Part shown: in pieces, positions 17,023-26,041 of the stretch | How the letters are laid out: the number at the start of each line of letters is the position of its first letter | Position numbering within the stretch: the first letter of the stretch is position 1 | The notes under the pieces: generated by a model | What the model saw: the letters and a program-made list of their open reading frames with translations, nothing else | Told to the model about the DNA's origin: nothing | Database searches by the model: none | Assembly (NCBI GenBank): GCA_001465115.1 | Contig: CP013614.1 | Coordinates: 3,162,001 to 3,226,000 of the forward strand | From: Enterococcus silesiacus | GTDB lineage: Bacteria > Bacillota > Bacilli > Lactobacillales > Enterococcaceae | Reading direction: 5' to 3' | DNA length: 64,000 nucleotides | Position numbers and translations under genes: made by a program

Positions 17023-17385
17023 ATGAAAAATAATAAAAAGTTGTCTGTCTTGATATTCTCTGTTGTCATTTGGCTCCTACTTTCAATTAGCCCCATCTCT
17101 TGTGTGCACGCTGAGGAAGAAACAATCGGTGGTGCAGTTCAAACAAACGGGGAAATTACGTTTTTTGACGAAGCGACACTGTCATCCACGACAGAATCAA
17201 GTAAACCGTCAGACTCTTCAGATGAACCGCTATCAGAGCCCAAGCCTAAAGGCAGATTTCCCTCTACAGGGGAACTTGTGAAAGCGAGTGTCTCTATTAG
17301 TGGCATCGTCCTAATTGTGATCTTAGCCTGTGTTTATCTTTGGAAGCAGAAAAAAAGAAAACAAGCGGGAGGGAGTAAGCAATGA
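17023..17385 (+). CDS. Small sortase-anchored protein with FPSTG motif (locus 1)
   Basis: A protein of 120 residues with signal peptide (cleavage near VHAEEE), a short segment GGAVQTNGEITFFDE, a Ser/Pro/Glu-rich linker, and a C-terminal sorting signal: GRFPSTGEL, a hydrophobic helix and a KQKKRKQ tail. The motif departs from canonical LPXTG at the first position (Phe). Small sortase substrates like this are a standard member of WxL clusters and may be the covalent wall anchor of the complex. The segment GGxxQTNGxITFF is conserved in the locus 2 paralogue. AGGAG lies upstream; the stop overlaps the next ATG by four bases. Confidence 0.88.
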   Translation: MKNNKKLSVLIFSVVIWLLLSISPISCVHAEEETIGGAVQTNGEITFFDEATLSSTTESSKPSDSSDEPLSEPKPKGRFPSTGELVKASVSISGIVLIVILACVYLWKQKKRKQAGGSKQ

Positions 17386-18185
17386 AAATCACGAAAACAA
17401 CGTCGATAATTGCTGGAATCCTGCTTACGACTCTGTTCTTGATTGATGCAAACAGCTCGACTGTTTACGCAGATGATCGTGTACAAAGTGGGGGACATAT
17501 TTCGTTTGTTGGGGAATACGATAAAGGGGTCCGAGATCCTGAATATCCAAATAATATTGTTGATCCAGGACCAAGCCCTAGCACGAAAGGCCCATTGCGG
17601 CTTGATTTTGTACCACAATTGAATTTTCATCGAAATAAAATAGCTGGCAAAGATATGGTTTATCCAGTCAATGCCCAATTATTCCATGATGAAACTGACG
17701 CAAGAGGAAATTTTGTACAAGTATCAGATAATCGAGGCGCGGCTCTCGGCTGGACATTACAGCTGAGACAAGAAGCGCAATTTAATAATATGGAATCAAA
17801 TCATCAACTAAAAGGTGCATTTCTCTCTTTGGATAAGTCATGGGCTAATTCTAATCAAACACAAGCGAAGGCACCAATCGTTTCTAAAGATGTGATTCTG
17901 ATGGATCATATTGGTGAAACATACAATTTAGCTGATGCTAAGTCCGGAGCAGGAGAGGGAAGCTGGCTGATTTCATTTGGAGCATCAATAACTAATCCAA
18001 ATGGAGATGAAAGTACGCTAACGCCAAAAGTGGATACAGAGAATAAGCCAATTCTTGATCCAGCATTTGAAAACAAACAAATGGTGGAAAATAATGCGAT
18101 TACGTTGTCTATCCCTGGTGCAACGAAAAAAGAATCCGGAACTTACACTACGGTGTTAACTTGGCTATTAGCCGAGTTGCCATAA
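17382..18185 (+). CDS. WxL domain surface protein (locus 1, first)
   Basis: Secreted protein of 267 residues made almost wholly of a WxL domain. Signal peptide ends near VYADD. Conserved landmarks are GxISFVGEYDKG, GPLRLDFVPQLNF, the proximal motif GWTLQLRQEAQF and the distal motif YTTVLTWLLAELP at the extreme C-terminus. It would be held on the wall by non-covalent binding to peptidoglycan. ATG 17382 overlaps the stop of the small anchored protein and follows GGAGGGAG inside it, so translation is coupled. The locus 2 protein at 31449 is a close paralogue. Confidence 0.9.
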   Translation: MKITKTTSIIAGILLTTLFLIDANSSTVYADDRVQSGGHISFVGEYDKGVRDPEYPNNIVDPGPSPSTKGPLRLDFVPQLNFHRNKIAGKDMVYPVNAQLFHDETDARGNFVQVSDNRGAALGWTLQLRQEAQFNNMESNHQLKGAFLSLDKSWANSNQTQAKAPIVSKDVILMDHIGETYNLADAKSGAGEGSWLISFGASITNPNGDESTLTPKVDTENKPILDPAFENKQMVENNAITLSIPGATKKESGTYTTVLTWLLAELP

Positions 18186-18216
18186 ATCAAACACACACTA
18201 TTAGGAGGAAATACAA

Positions 18217-19014
18217 ATGAAATTAACACACAAATTATGTGGAGCAGCTTTATTATCTGTAATTGGAGTAGCTCTTGCAGTACCAAACACGACTAAAGCG
18301 GTAGATTCAGTGAAAGATGGAACAGGACACATTAAATTTACTTTAACAGATGATGGCACTGAAATTACTGACCCAGGTTCTGAAACAACAATTACCAACA
18401 TTCCTGATGTAACAAACCCAGGAACATTCGGAATCATGGCTGTAACACCACTAGAATTTGAAACACACAGTGTATTAACTGCACAAACTACTCGTACTTA
18501 TGATGCCTCTCCATTTAAAGCAAATGCAGGCAGTACAGATCCAGATTATCCAGAATTTGACGTACAAAACTTTGTAAAATACAGAGACATCCGTACAACT
18601 GACGTTCACAAATATTCATTATCCGCAGCGTTGACTCAAAACTTCAAAGATACAGCAAGTGGTACGTACCTTACTGGATCAGAATTAAACTTTAAAAATA
18701 TTGATACAACTTCACTTGATGCAGTAGCTCAACCAACAGGTGTATCAGGAACAAATAAATTAGTTGCAAATGCAGACAACTCACTACCAGGTGCTTCAGC
18801 AGAATTCATCAGAAATGATGTAGCGGACAATACAGGTGCTGGGAATATCGAAATGAACTTTGGTAGACACACATTAGATACAGCAGGAAACTCTGTATCA
18901 TTAACAATTCCAACAACAACTTCAATCGGTATTGGTGATTACAATGCAGTTATTACTTGGACGTTATCTGAAACAATTGTACCGGAAACACCAGTTACTC
19001 CAGAAGGCGAATAA
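18217..19014 (+). CDS. WxL domain surface protein (locus 1, second; proximal Trp missing)
   Basis: Secreted protein of 265 residues. Signal peptide MKLTHKLCGAALLSVIG..., cleavage near TKAVD. The distal motif is intact (YNAVITWTLSE) but followed by an unusual Pro/Glu-rich tail ETPVTPEGE, and the proximal motif reads KYSLSAAL, with Tyr in place of Trp. The same change (KYEITAQI) is found in the locus 2 paralogue. The translation start region AGGAGGAAATACAA-ATG and the first 40 coding bases are nearly identical to locus 2, which suggests strong expression. A stem-loop follows before the next gene. Confidence 0.88.
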   Translation: MKLTHKLCGAALLSVIGVALAVPNTTKAVDSVKDGTGHIKFTLTDDGTEITDPGSETTITNIPDVTNPGTFGIMAVTPLEFETHSVLTAQTTRTYDASPFKANAGSTDPDYPEFDVQNFVKYRDIRTTDVHKYSLSAALTQNFKDTASGTYLTGSELNFKNIDTTSLDAVAQPTGVSGTNKLVANADNSLPGASAEFIRNDVADNTGAGNIEMNFGRHTLDTAGNSVSLTIPTTTSIGIGDYNAVITWTLSETIVPETPVTPEGE

Positions 19015-19041
19015 GCACAAAAAAAGATTGCTTCATGATAG

Positions 19042-19075
19042 CAAGGTTCACCGACTCACTGAGTCGGTGACCTTG
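19042..19075 (+). promoter_or_regulatory. Stem-loop between the second WxL gene and the WxL-interacting protein gene (locus 1)
   Basis: CAAGGTTCACCGACTCA is followed directly by its near-perfect complement ending CCTTG, then TTTCATC. A strong hairpin with a weak T-run. A hairpin with related arms is at the equivalent place in locus 2. It fits partial termination or RNA processing that makes more of the upstream WxL messages than of the downstream machinery. Confidence 0.7.
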
Positions 19076-19103
19076 TTTCATCATGGAAAGAAGGGACAAA
19101 AGA

Positions 19104-20192
19104 ATGAACATGAAGAAAAAAGCAGTGACGATTTCTCTAATCGTTTTATACATAGTAGGTCTGATAATACCTGGTCAGCAAGCGCTAGCCGAAGAATCAC
19201 CCAAAAAAGGCACGAGTACAGCGAGTCCTACTGGATTTACGTACCGAGTGCTCCAACCTGAAAATCAGCAAAATAAGAAAGTTGGTTATTTTGATTTAAA
19301 AATGTCACCTAGCCAAAAACAAACCGTTCAGATCGAACTTGGTAATGAGAGCACTGAGGAAATAGAAGTCGATATAGCCATCAATGGTGCCAAGACAAAT
19401 GGTAATGGTGTAATTGAATATGGGCCAACAGGGATTGAAAATGATACATCGCTAAAATATGCTTTTGAAGACTTAGTCAAAGGACCGAAGTCTGTAAAAA
19501 TTCCAGGCAATGGAACAGCAATGTTAGACTTGGAAATTACCATGCCAAAAGTGAGTTTTGATGGGGTAGTTTCTGGTGGGATTCAATTAAAAAATGCTCA
19601 AGATGAAAAAATGCGTGCTGAAAAGAAAGGTGTTATCAATGAGTATGCCTTTTTAGTAGGAATGTTGTTAACAGAAACAGAAACAGCTGTAATGCCTGAA
19701 TTGAACTTAAATAAGGTTTCTGCTGGGTTAAGCAACTACCGTAACAGCATTTTTGTCAATTTTTCAAACATTAAAGCAGCCTATCTAGAGAATTTGACCT
19801 TAGATGTTCAAGTGATGAAAAAAGGATCAGATAATGTTTTATATGAAGCAAAAAAAGCAAGTATGCGTGTGGCACCAAACTCAAGAGTTGATTTTCCTGT
19901 GTCAATGAATGGTGAAAAAATGGAACCTGGCAAATATATAGCCCATATCGTCGCGACAGCTGGGGATAAAAAATGGGAATGGGATGAAGAATTTACGGTG
20001 ACTGATGAAGAAGCCGATAAATACAATAAGCAAGATGTCAGCCTAATCCAAGAAAATGGGATTGATTGGAAAATCATCGTAGCGATCGTTGCAGGTGTGT
20101 TTGTCCTTGTTCTTGTTATTTTCTTCGTTGTGCGAGCTGTAAATAATCAGAAAAAAACCAAAAATAAATCGATGTCGAAAAAAAGAAAATGA
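19104..20192 (+). CDS. WxL-interacting protein: PF06030 + PF11797 (DUF916/DUF3324) membrane-anchored protein (locus 1)
   Basis: About 362 residues. Signal peptide ends near ALAEE. Two successive extracytoplasmic modules follow: the peptidoglycan-binding type domain (FTYRVLQPENQQ to about residue 170, with GYFDLKMSPSQKQTVQIEL) and the host-binding type domain (ending with WEWDEEFTVTDEEADKYN), then one transmembrane helix and a Lys-rich cytoplasmic tail. Proteins of this family bind WxL proteins and hold them at the surface. The open frame starts at 19083, but GAAGGGACAAAAG-ATG selects 19104. Paralogue in locus 2 at 33177. Confidence 0.92.
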   Translation: MNMKKKAVTISLIVLYIVGLIIPGQQALAEESPKKGTSTASPTGFTYRVLQPENQQNKKVGYFDLKMSPSQKQTVQIELGNESTEEIEVDIAINGAKTNGNGVIEYGPTGIENDTSLKYAFEDLVKGPKSVKIPGNGTAMLDLEITMPKVSFDGVVSGGIQLKNAQDEKMRAEKKGVINEYAFLVGMLLTETETAVMPELNLNKVSAGLSNYRNSIFVNFSNIKAAYLENLTLDVQVMKKGSDNVLYEAKKASMRVAPNSRVDFPVSMNGEKMEPGKYIAHIVATAGDKKWEWDEEFTVTDEEADKYNKQDVSLIQENGIDWKIIVAIVAGVFVLVLVIFFVVRAVNNQKKTKNKSMSKKRK

Positions 20193-20220
20193 TCGTTCAT
20201 AAATAGAGGGGGATGGAAAG

Positions 20221-20886
20221 ATGAGTATTTTAGATTGGTCGTTTATAACGTTACTATCCAGTGCCCTTCTCTTTGTTCTTTTTGCAGGGTTAGCCTTTTT
20301 GCTCGCTTTTTCAACGAACAAAAAACTGAAAAGATTTAGAAGAAAGCCACCAAAAGATAAAGAAAAACGGAAAAGGTTTCTATCTGAGCGTAACAGCTTA
20401 GACAAGCAAAAGAGCCGGCAAAGAAATTGGGGATTTTTCTGTATTTTGATGATGTTACTGACAGGCTGCGGTGCGTTTTATTCGAGATATTATCAAATGA
20501 CGAATTTAGAAGCAAGTGATTCAGAAGCTATTGTGCAAAGTTATTACTTAACGGATGATATCATGGTGCAATTAACAAATATTCAAAATGATGAAAATTC
20601 TGAAAAGTCGATTAAAAATCTCCGAGATGTCGCTTCACGTTTGGCAAGCTACGGCACTAAAATGGCGTATCCAGGCTTGACGGAAGAAGGTCAAAAAACG
20701 TTGGCCCGTCACTATGCATTGATCAAAAACTTAGGTGTCAACTTGTCGGTTCAAACAACCGAAACCTTGTCGGACCAGCAAGTGATGGAGGGGTATGTAA
20801 AAGACATTGAGAAAGTCAAAGAAAGCCAAGCAAAAGTCTTTAAAACCTTCAAGGTCAATGAGTCAGCACTAAAGCAGAAGAAATAG
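20221..20886 (+). CDS. Unknown two-TM membrane protein of the WxL locus (locus 1)
   Basis: Protein of 221 residues with no family I recognise. A TM helix at about residues 8-31 starts from MSILDW, then comes a very basic loop (KKLKRFRRKPPKDKEKRKR), a second TM at about 69-88, and an extracytoplasmic C-terminal domain of about 130 residues, helical, ending VFKTFKVNESALKQKK. TM2 contains LTGCG, but this internal Cys is absent from the paralogue, so it is unlikely to be a lipobox. The locus 2 protein shares start, topology, ARYYQ/SRYYQ, TNLE, IIQSY and the C-terminal tail. Always between the WxL-interacting protein and the signal peptidases, which points to a role in the assembly machinery. Confidence 0.78.
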   Translation: MSILDWSFITLLSSALLFVLFAGLAFLLAFSTNKKLKRFRRKPPKDKEKRKRFLSERNSLDKQKSRQRNWGFFCILMMLLTGCGAFYSRYYQMTNLEASDSEAIVQSYYLTDDIMVQLTNIQNDENSEKSIKNLRDVASRLASYGTKMAYPGLTEEGQKTLARHYALIKNLGVNLSVQTTETLSDQQVMEGYVKDIEKVKESQAKVFKTFKVNESALKQKK

Positions 20887-20907
20887 TTCTTAGCTGAGGT
20901 AAATTCG

Positions 20908-21627
20908 ATGGATAAAGTAAAAAAAAAGACGACTACTACACAAAAAAAGACAAGACCGTTGGTTAAAAAGTCCAGTCACCAAAAAAGACAAAAAGCTAAC
21001 CATGTTCGGCCGAGCAAAGAAATACCAAACATCAACGCACATAAGAAGAAAAAGAAGCAATCTAAAAAACAAAAAGAGCAGTTAAAGAAGCGGAAACGAA
21101 ACAAAGTGTTGATGGAGATTAGCATGGCTTTGGTGATCTCCGCATTCTTGATTTGGCTAATAATGTTTCTAACCATTGCCATACCCAAGGTAGATGGGTA
21201 TTCAATGACCCCTACAACGAATGATAGAGATCGAATGCTTGTGAATAAGTGGGCTAAGATCAAACGACTTAATCTGATTTACTTTAAAGAGCCTAGAAAA
21301 GATGAAAAAATGATTCGTCGGGTGATTGGGTTACCAGGAGATACGTTATTTTACAAGGATGGACAATTGTTTGTTAATGGGAATGAAGTCGCGGAACGCT
21401 TTTTGTCTGATACCTATCAATTAAAAGACCAAGAGCAGACGATGCCTGACTTCACTTTGCAAGAGATACTAAATGTAAATAGTGTTCCTAACGGTAAATA
21501 CTTTGTTCTTGGCGATAACCGCGCCTATGCTACAGATAGCCGTTATTTTGGTTTTGTGGATGAAAAAGATATTGTCGGTGTAGTGAAAATTCGCTTATTT
21601 CCGATCCACTCAATGACTCACTTTTAA
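20908..21627 (+). CDS. Signal peptidase I-like protein with Ser/Arg in place of Ser/Lys (locus 1)
   Basis: Protein of 239 residues of the S26 signal peptidase family. A very basic cytoplasmic N-terminus of about 65 residues precedes one TM helix (about 70-92), then box B with the nucleophile Ser99 (VDGYSMTPT), box D (KMIRRVIGLPGD) and box E (VLGDNRAYATDSR). The general-base Lys of box D (normally in YVKRVIGLPGD) is replaced by Arg137 (codon CGT at 21316). The locus 2 paralogue has the same change. Such a protein may be inactive as a peptidase and act as a chaperone, or use a different base. It is followed directly by a canonical signal peptidase. Confidence 0.88.
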   Translation: MDKVKKKTTTTQKKTRPLVKKSSHQKRQKANHVRPSKEIPNINAHKKKKKQSKKQKEQLKKRKRNKVLMEISMALVISAFLIWLIMFLTIAIPKVDGYSMTPTTNDRDRMLVNKWAKIKRLNLIYFKEPRKDEKMIRRVIGLPGDTLFYKDGQLFVNGNEVAERFLSDTYQLKDQEQTMPDFTLQEILNVNSVPNGKYFVLGDNRAYATDSRYFGFVDEKDIVGVVKIRLFPIHSMTHF

Positions 21628-21648
21628 TGCAATGAAGGGAACGAAGCG

Positions 21649-22362
21649 ATGAAAAAGCAACGACCAGAAGAGATCAGAAAAAGACCAAAGAGAAAAAGTC
21701 CTGCTGGTTACTCTAAGAAAAAAAATCAAAACAGAACAGTAAGCAAACAGAAGAGTAAACGTCTGTTATTAGAAGCCAAAAGCAAACAAACAGCTGCTGG
21801 GAAGTATCACAACATTCAAGGTTGGGTAGCAAATTTCTTTTTTCTCTTCGTTTTCTTGGCAGGTATTGTCTTTTTAATACAAGTAAAGTCACATCAAATA
21901 GATGGCCACTCAATGAATCCGACATTCAATGATAAAGATCGCATACTTGTCATCAAAGGGCAAGAGCCAAAACGCTATGAAATCATTACGTTTGAACCTA
22001 AAAGTGCACCAGGAGACTCCTATGTAAAACGCGTAATTGGTTTGCCAGGGGATGTGATTTGGGTCGAAGGTACCTCTTTATATATCAACTATCAAGCCGA
22101 AAATAATCCAGCAAATCTTTATGGACACAATCTTGCCGCCAAAGATTTGCCAGATGGAACGACTCGGATCACTGTAAGTGAATGTGTTGCAAAAGAGTTA
22201 GCCCCATACTATCAAATTCCAGAAAATGCCTATTTTGTTCAAGGCGATAATCGCAACCATTCAGACGATAGTCGAGTGCTAGGATTGATCGATCGCAAAC
22301 AAATTGAAGGTGTAGTCGCCTATCGTTATTATCCCTTCAATAAAATCGGTGTGGTGAGATAA
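21649..22362 (+). CDS. Signal peptidase I with intact Ser/Lys dyad (locus 1)
   Basis: Protein of 237 residues, membrane-anchored type I signal peptidase. Basic N-terminus of about 55 residues, one TM helix (60-80), catalytic Ser88 (IDGHSMNPT), catalytic Lys127 (SYVKRVIGLPGD) and box E GDNRNHSDDSR. It would cleave signal peptides, possibly those of the locus proteins. Paired with the Ser/Arg protein 21 bases upstream; an equivalent pair stands in locus 2. It carries an insertion of about 40 residues between box D and box E (LYINYQAENNPANLYG). ATG 21649 follows GAAGGGAACGAAGCG. Confidence 0.92.
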   Translation: MKKQRPEEIRKRPKRKSPAGYSKKKNQNRTVSKQKSKRLLLEAKSKQTAAGKYHNIQGWVANFFFLFVFLAGIVFLIQVKSHQIDGHSMNPTFNDKDRILVIKGQEPKRYEIITFEPKSAPGDSYVKRVIGLPGDVIWVEGTSLYINYQAENNPANLYGHNLAAKDLPDGTTRITVSECVAKELAPYYQIPENAYFVQGDNRNHSDDSRVLGLIDRKQIEGVVAYRYYPFNKIGVVR

Positions 22363-22385
22363 CAGAGGATGTTTAGGAAAAGAAA

Positions 22386-25001
22386 GTGAGTGAGTCAAAA
22401 AAGATGAGTCAAACGATTAAAAAATTTATAAAGACTAATGGCGTGGCCCTGTTGCTTAGCTTTAGTCTGCCAGTCATCATAATGGTGATATCGTATTATT
22501 TAGTAGGAATTTATCCAGGTAGCAAGACGACATTGTTGGCCAGTGATGCGTTTACTCAATATGCTAATTTCCACGCAAGCTTTAATAATGTCTTGCATGG
22601 GAAACAAAATATATTCTACACGTGGTCTGGCTCGTTAGGCTTAAATTATTGGGCATTTATGGCTTATTACTTAAATGGGATCTTTACACCATTAGTTGGA
22701 CTTTTCGATAATATACATATGCCTGATGCATTATATTTTTTAACGCTACTTAAATTTGGGGCAAGTGGTTTAGCTTTTTGGATTTTTGCCCATCATACCT
22801 TTAAAATCCGTCAATGGGCTACGATTGGTTTGAGTGTGTCGTATGCTTTAATGGCATATGCTGTAGGCTATTCTGAGGTTATTATGTGGTTGGATACCTT
22901 TATGTATTTACCATTAATTATTTTAGGTATTCATCGATTGATGGATCAACATAAACCAACCCTTTTATTTATTAGCTATTTATTTCTGTTTTTATCTAAT
23001 TTTTATATGGCGTTTATAGTGGGCGTCTTTTCATTTATGTATTTCATGGTACGGATGTTGACAGATGTGAAAAACTATAAGAAAAAGATCATCCCGTACT
23101 TGTTTACCTCACTGTTAGCAGGTGGTGCTTCGATGATCACGATTTTGCCGACGATTTTTGACTTGAGTAACAATGGTGAAGGCTTAAGTACGATCAATAA
23201 AGTGTTGACCAAAGATACAGGTCCTTGGGATTTTGTAGCCAAAAGCTTAGTTGGGGTTTATGATACATCCAAATATGAAAGCATGCCGTTTATCTACATT
23301 GGGTTAATACCGTTGATGTTTTGCATATTCTATTTTCTAACGAAAAAAATTCCGTTAAAAAATAAACTGCTCTTTGGCTCATTGTTGATGGTCTTGATCG
23401 CAAGTGTTTATATTTATCCATTGAACTTATTCTGGCATGGCTTACATTCGCCTAATATGTTTTTATTTAGATTTAGTTTTTTATTTTCGTTTATGATAAT
23501 TTTACTCGCAGGCTATGGGTTAGAAGTCTTTGAAAAAGAAGATTTCGATCAGCTGCTAAATGGAACACTTGGGATTGTTGGTATCTTTATTCTTTTTATC
23601 TTAGTATCAAATAAAAAACGTTATGGGATTATTACAACAAATTCTTTGATTATCACCGTGGGATTGCTCATTGGTTATTTAGTTTTTTGGTTTATCTATC
23701 ATCGAAATGTCAAGGTGGCAAAATGGCTACCCATCTTGTTTGTACTAATGATGACGGGGGAAGCGTTCGTGAACTCAAAAGTCATGATTGAAGGCATACG
23801 AGATGATTGGGGCTATCCAACAAGAAAAAGATACGATGAATTTTATCCTGAGATAAAAAATTTGGTTGACCAAACAAATAAAGCAAACGATACGTTATTC
23901 CGATTAGAAAATTTAGATCCAGTTTCTTTGGATGACAGCTTTAACTATGGTTATAGTGGTGTGACGATGTTTTCATCCATTCGGAATCGACATTCATCGG
24001 CCTATGTTAATGCTTTAGGATTCCGCTCGTTAGGCAGTAACTTACAGGTTCAGTATAGGAATAATACATTGCTGATGGATGCGCTAGTCGGGATCAAATA
24101 CAATATAGCGAAAACAGACCCATCAAAATTTGGTTTCACTAAAATTGCGACAGAAGGAGCTTATTCGCTGTATGAAAATCGCTTTGCTTTACCTCTGGGA
24201 ATCACTACAGATGATGGCATTTATGAAACTGGTGCTGTAAGTAACCAAACTGAATTGTTTAATTACCTTGCCAATACAGAAGGCGAACTTTTCAGTTTCG
24301 ATGAACCGAAAGTAGCTGACTTAGAAAATGTGATTGTGACTGATGAGGGGAATAATATCATCAGCTACGGGGAAGAGATTCCTAATAAACCAAAAAAAGT
24401 AACTTGGCTGGTCACTATTCCAGCACATTCCCAAGGATATCTAAGTCTTGTTCCGGCAAGCTTTAATAACAAATTAGAGCGCGGCGCAGCAATCAAAGTT
24501 ACGGTCAATGGAAATTCTCAAAGTAACAGAGTCATGGATTATGGGCAGTATTATAGTATTGGGTATTCTGAAAAAGCAACGTCAATTAAGGTGACCGCAA
24601 CATTTACTGGCTCTCAAAAAATGACTCTCTTCAAACCAGACGTTGTGTTTTTAAACACACAACGCTTTGAAAAAACGGTCAAACAAATACAGGATAAAGG
24701 GGTCAAATTCCAAACAAGTGGGCGGAAAGCTAAAGCAGATATTTCTTTAGCGCAAGACCAAGTTGTGTTGACCACGATTCCTTATGATAAAGGGTGGAAA
24801 GCCTATATTGATGGGAAAAAAGTGGACATTCCAACCTTTAAGGATGCCTTTTTAGCAATTCCAGTCCCAGCCGGAAAGCACTCACTGGAGCTTGCCTTTT
24901 TACCACAAGGCTTTTTGATTGGCGCAGTGTTGTTTGTCCTCTGTCTTTTGGTTTTTATTGGCTATAGTTTGCGCCTAACAAGAAATAAACAGCTTAAATG
25001 A
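22386..25001 (+). CDS. YfhO-family polytopic membrane protein (GT-C-like, locus 1)
   Basis: A protein of 871 residues with about a dozen TM helices in the first 480 residues, an extracytoplasmic domain of about 350 residues and a last TM helix. It matches YfhO (PF09586): the first external loop has LLASDAFTQYANFHAS, which carries the acidic residue expected of GT-C glycosyltransferases, followed by YTWSGSLGLNYWA, and near the end TTIPYDKGWKAYIDG. In Bacillus subtilis YfhO is needed with CsbB for lipoteichoic acid glycosylation; the role here is inferred. Two starts are possible: GTG 22386 after AGGAAAAG, or ATG 22404, which aligns with the locus 2 start. A terminator-like hairpin follows. Confidence 0.87.
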   Translation: MSESKKMSQTIKKFIKTNGVALLLSFSLPVIIMVISYYLVGIYPGSKTTLLASDAFTQYANFHASFNNVLHGKQNIFYTWSGSLGLNYWAFMAYYLNGIFTPLVGLFDNIHMPDALYFLTLLKFGASGLAFWIFAHHTFKIRQWATIGLSVSYALMAYAVGYSEVIMWLDTFMYLPLIILGIHRLMDQHKPTLLFISYLFLFLSNFYMAFIVGVFSFMYFMVRMLTDVKNYKKKIIPYLFTSLLAGGASMITILPTIFDLSNNGEGLSTINKVLTKDTGPWDFVAKSLVGVYDTSKYESMPFIYIGLIPLMFCIFYFLTKKIPLKNKLLFGSLLMVLIASVYIYPLNLFWHGLHSPNMFLFRFSFLFSFMIILLAGYGLEVFEKEDFDQLLNGTLGIVGIFILFILVSNKKRYGIITTNSLIITVGLLIGYLVFWFIYHRNVKVAKWLPILFVLMMTGEAFVNSKVMIEGIRDDWGYPTRKRYDEFYPEIKNLVDQTNKANDTLFRLENLDPVSLDDSFNYGYSGVTMFSSIRNRHSSAYVNALGFRSLGSNLQVQYRNNTLLMDALVGIKYNIAKTDPSKFGFTKIATEGAYSLYENRFALPLGITTDDGIYETGAVSNQTELFNYLANTEGELFSFDEPKVADLENVIVTDEGNNIISYGEEIPNKPKKVTWLVTIPAHSQGYLSLVPASFNNKLERGAAIKVTVNGNSQSNRVMDYGQYYSIGYSEKATSIKVTATFTGSQKMTLFKPDVVFLNTQRFEKTVKQIQDKGVKFQTSGRKAKADISLAQDQVVLTTIPYDKGWKAYIDGKKVDIPTFKDAFLAIPVPAGKHSLELAFLPQGFLIGAVLFVLCLLVFIGYSLRLTRNKQLK

Positions 25002-25036
25002 AGTAGAGAAAAATAATGAGAGTAACTTATTTTGAC

Positions 25037-25067
25037 GAAGCCACTTGTTCTTCGAGTGGCTTTTTTT
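25037..25067 (+). terminator. Intra-locus terminator after the YfhO gene (locus 1 only)
   Basis: GCCACT/AGTGGC stem (25040-25045 and 25055-25060) followed by seven T. It separates the upstream genes from the two lipoprotein genes; in locus 2 the same junction is an overlap with no terminator. Confidence 0.75.
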
Positions 25068-25085
25068 AAATAGAGAGGAGCTCAG

Positions 25086-26030
25086 ATGAAAAAAAAGATA
25101 ATCGCTGTTGCTTTAGGTGTATTGATGATTGCGACAGGCTGCACTAAGCCAAGTTTAGAAAAGGCAAAAGAACATTTCTCAGACCAGGAATTCAACTACT
25201 CGTTTCAATTACCGCAAGGTTGGAGGACTCAAGAAGACTATCAAAACCTGTATAATCCAGCGGCCGTTTTTGGTGCAGAAGATCAAAATAGTAAATCCTA
25301 TATGTTCATTCGGACAAGGAAAAATAGTGAAATAGATCATGAAAAACAAATAGAACAAGAATTGAAAGAAAATTATGAGTTGGACGATCTCGAAGTGGAA
25401 ACCTTTAAGTCTAATGAACGATCAGTTCTCTTATATAAATTTCAAGGCCTTTACAATCATGAAGAGGTGTCTATTCATGATTTCTATGTTGTTTTAAATC
25501 AGAGGATGGTGGAATTTACGTTTTATTCTCCAGCGAATAGCAACGATACGAAACAAGTAGAACTATTTAAGCAATCAGTCACTACTTTAAATGAAGAAAA
25601 AAGAACGGAAGCCAAGACAAGCGAGTCAATGGAGGAAAATACCGATCTTAAAATTGAAAATGACGCTGTCTCGTTTACTTTGACAGGTTACAAGATGATT
25701 ACTGGGACAGAAGAAAAACGCCTATTGATTATTCGTTACTTATTTTTAAATAAGCAGACCGAACCTAGTATGCCTAATATCTGGAATTCCTTAGTGACAG
25801 CGAAACAAGATGGGCAAGATCTGACGGTTAGTTCAATAACTGAAAGTGCAGAGGTATCTGATTTGAGTTATCTACTACAAGTTGGCAAAACTGCAATTGG
25901 CAAAGATGATCTAGTAGAAACCGCTGTGGTATACGAACTGGTAGACTCGTCGATGTCTGATATTTCCTTTATATTTGACCAAGCGACCTTTAAAGATCAA
26001 GCGCCAATTATATTGCCAATCAAAGAATAA
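25086..26030 (+). CDS. Lipoprotein with PsbP/Mog1-like N-domain and DUF5067-like C-domain (locus 1)
   Basis: A protein of 314 residues. Signal peptide with lipobox (MIATGC, Cys about residue 19). The first mature domain (about 35-170, FNYSFQLPQGWRTQ... VEFTFYSPAN) resembles the alpha/beta PsbP/DcrB-like domain of several Gram-positive lipoproteins. After an acidic linker comes a beta-rich domain of about 120 residues (DAVSFTLTGYKMITGTEEKRLLIIRY) resembling DUF5067. Domain assignments are by pattern only. AGAGGAG precedes ATG 25086. The locus 2 counterpart is at 38940. Perhaps a periplasmic-side partner of YfhO or of the WxL complex. Confidence 0.78.
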   Translation: MKKKIIAVALGVLMIATGCTKPSLEKAKEHFSDQEFNYSFQLPQGWRTQEDYQNLYNPAAVFGAEDQNSKSYMFIRTRKNSEIDHEKQIEQELKENYELDDLEVETFKSNERSVLLYKFQGLYNHEEVSIHDFYVVLNQRMVEFTFYSPANSNDTKQVELFKQSVTTLNEEKRTEAKTSESMEENTDLKIENDAVSFTLTGYKMITGTEEKRLLIIRYLFLNKQTEPSMPNIWNSLVTAKQDGQDLTVSSITESAEVSDLSYLLQVGKTAIGKDDLVETAVVYELVDSSMSDISFIFDQATFKDQAPIILPIKE

Positions 26031-26041
26031 GGAGAATGGGT

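Noticed and set aside
20908..21627. Reading the Ser/Arg signal peptidase as an ordinary housekeeping LepB
   Set aside because: Box D has Arg at the catalytic Lys position in both loci, and a canonical enzyme stands next to each.
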